Shown one piece after another: positions 14,394 through 14,721 of a stretch of DNA of 14,721 nucleotides. Position numbers and translations under genes: made by a program. The stretch comes from Acidobacteriaceae bacterium (GTDB lineage Bacteria; Acidobacteriota; Terriglobia; Terriglobales; SbA1). Numbering within the stretch: the first letter of the stretch is position 1; each line of letters opens with the position of its first letter. The stretch is taken from assembly GCA_003156615.1 (NCBI GenBank), contig PMHI01000416.1, positions 4,396 through 19,116 on the forward strand, in the 5' to 3' direction. Below the pieces are notes generated by a model. The model did no database searches. It saw only the letters and a list, made by a program, of their open reading frames with translations, and had not been told where the DNA came from.

Positions 14394-14721
14394 TGCGAAA
14401 CCCCGATGAGCGTATGGCAGCAGTTTATACGGCGCCGCGAGTGCCGGCGGCAATGTAAGTCTTTCTGGAAATCCCCTGTCTCTCGACGACCTTCTAACTT
14501 CTTGATTAGAAATTTGGTCGGGAAACCGGGATTTGAACCCTCGACCCCTGATCCCGGACCAAATTCTAGCACTTGCTGAAATCTACTGAACCGAAAGATG
14601 CCTTCTTCATTCAGTGAGGCCTATCTCTTATCGACGAGAAGACGCCTGAGGCCATTTCTTCGAGCGTCTAAACCTCCACCGCGGCAGCTTGGGTGCCTCA
14701 CTGCAGCTTCGCGTACTCCGC
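14394..14721. other. Upstream region of the GH3 operon and right window edge
   Basis: No complete gene is visible. It should contain the GH3 operon promoter, but no clear -35/-10 pair stands out. A tRNA-like hairpin occupies 14511-14565. The last 24 bases read AEYAKLQ-stop on the minus strand, which could be the tail of a gene outside the window but is too short to support. Confidence 0.4.
14511..14565 (-). other. Strong hairpin resembling the acceptor/T-arm end of a tRNA
   Basis: Arms 14511-14523 and 14552-14565 are complementary over 13 base pairs with a single one-base bulge. On the minus strand the enclosed part contains GGGTTCAAATCCC, the hallmark T-arm with its TTCAAAT loop, and the 3' arm reads TCCCGACCA with an encoded CCA. 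Spurious translations across it give GFEPSTP and VEGSNPG, typical of tRNA ends. However, only three T-stem pairs form. The D and anticodon arms are absent, and no matching 5' acceptor lies about 75 bases upstream. It is not a complete tRNA. It could be a tRNA 3'-end remnant, an attachment-site scar, or an unrelated inverted repeat. Confidence 0.35.

Noticed and set aside
14698..14721. Possible tail of a minus-strand gene (AEYAKLQ-stop) at the right edge
   Set aside because: Seven codons cannot support a gene call; any open frame ends like this by chance.
1..14721. CRISPR array or defence island
   Set aside because: No regularly spaced direct repeats and no Cas, nuclease, helicase or toxin-antitoxin motifs are visible.

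Overview
The window looks like accessory chromosome from a soil-type Acidobacteriota (Terriglobia-like) bacterium. Four things suggest this. It has a CRTAC1-type FG-GAP/ASPIC protein with a Tat signal, and a Pkn1-type kinase start with the phrase IGQTLSHYR...[13 protein letters not shown]. It also has the end of an Oar-like TonB-dependent receptor (GPGINNFDMTL ... SARPRLIQFATKFSF-stop), and a secreted GH3 plus aldose epimerase pair. The lineage is inferred from family resemblance only; no search was run.

Layout from left to right. (1) 1-2469 (-): a large CRTAC1 family protein that runs off the left edge. (2) 2516-2570: copy A of a dispersed palindromic repeat. (3) 2703-3542 (-): a secreted protein with a low-complexity linker, of no assigned function. 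(4) About 3819-5384: a graveyard of decayed genes. It holds the broken C-terminus of a TonB-dependent receptor (-), then the first part of a Ser/Thr kinase (+) joined directly to the second half of a TolC-type outer membrane channel (+), both with single-base frameshifts. (5) 5381-9666 (+): an intact RND-type metal efflux pair (periplasmic adaptor, then CzcA/CusA-like pump) in tight ATGA-overlap coupling. Its natural TolC partner is the wreck just upstream. (6) 9876-10393 (-): a small secreted protein split by one frameshift. (7) 10605-10668: copy B of the dispersed repeat, inverted relative to copy A. (8) 10726-14393 (-): a two-gene sugar operon, a GH3 beta-glycosidase with an inserted PA14 domain followed by an exported aldose 1-epimerase. 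(9) 14511-14565: a strong hairpin whose minus strand resembles the acceptor/T-arm end of a tRNA.

Two functional modules are intact. One is metal or drug export across the inner membrane and periplasm, which must borrow an outer membrane channel from elsewhere. The other is periplasmic breakdown of oligosaccharides, with the GH3 enzyme releasing sugars and the epimerase equilibrating their anomers. I found no CRISPR array, transposase, integrase, complete RNA gene or convincing new defence or biosynthetic system. The most informative oddities are the kinase::TolC deletion junction, the TonB receptor remnant, the repeat pair and the tRNA-like hairpin.
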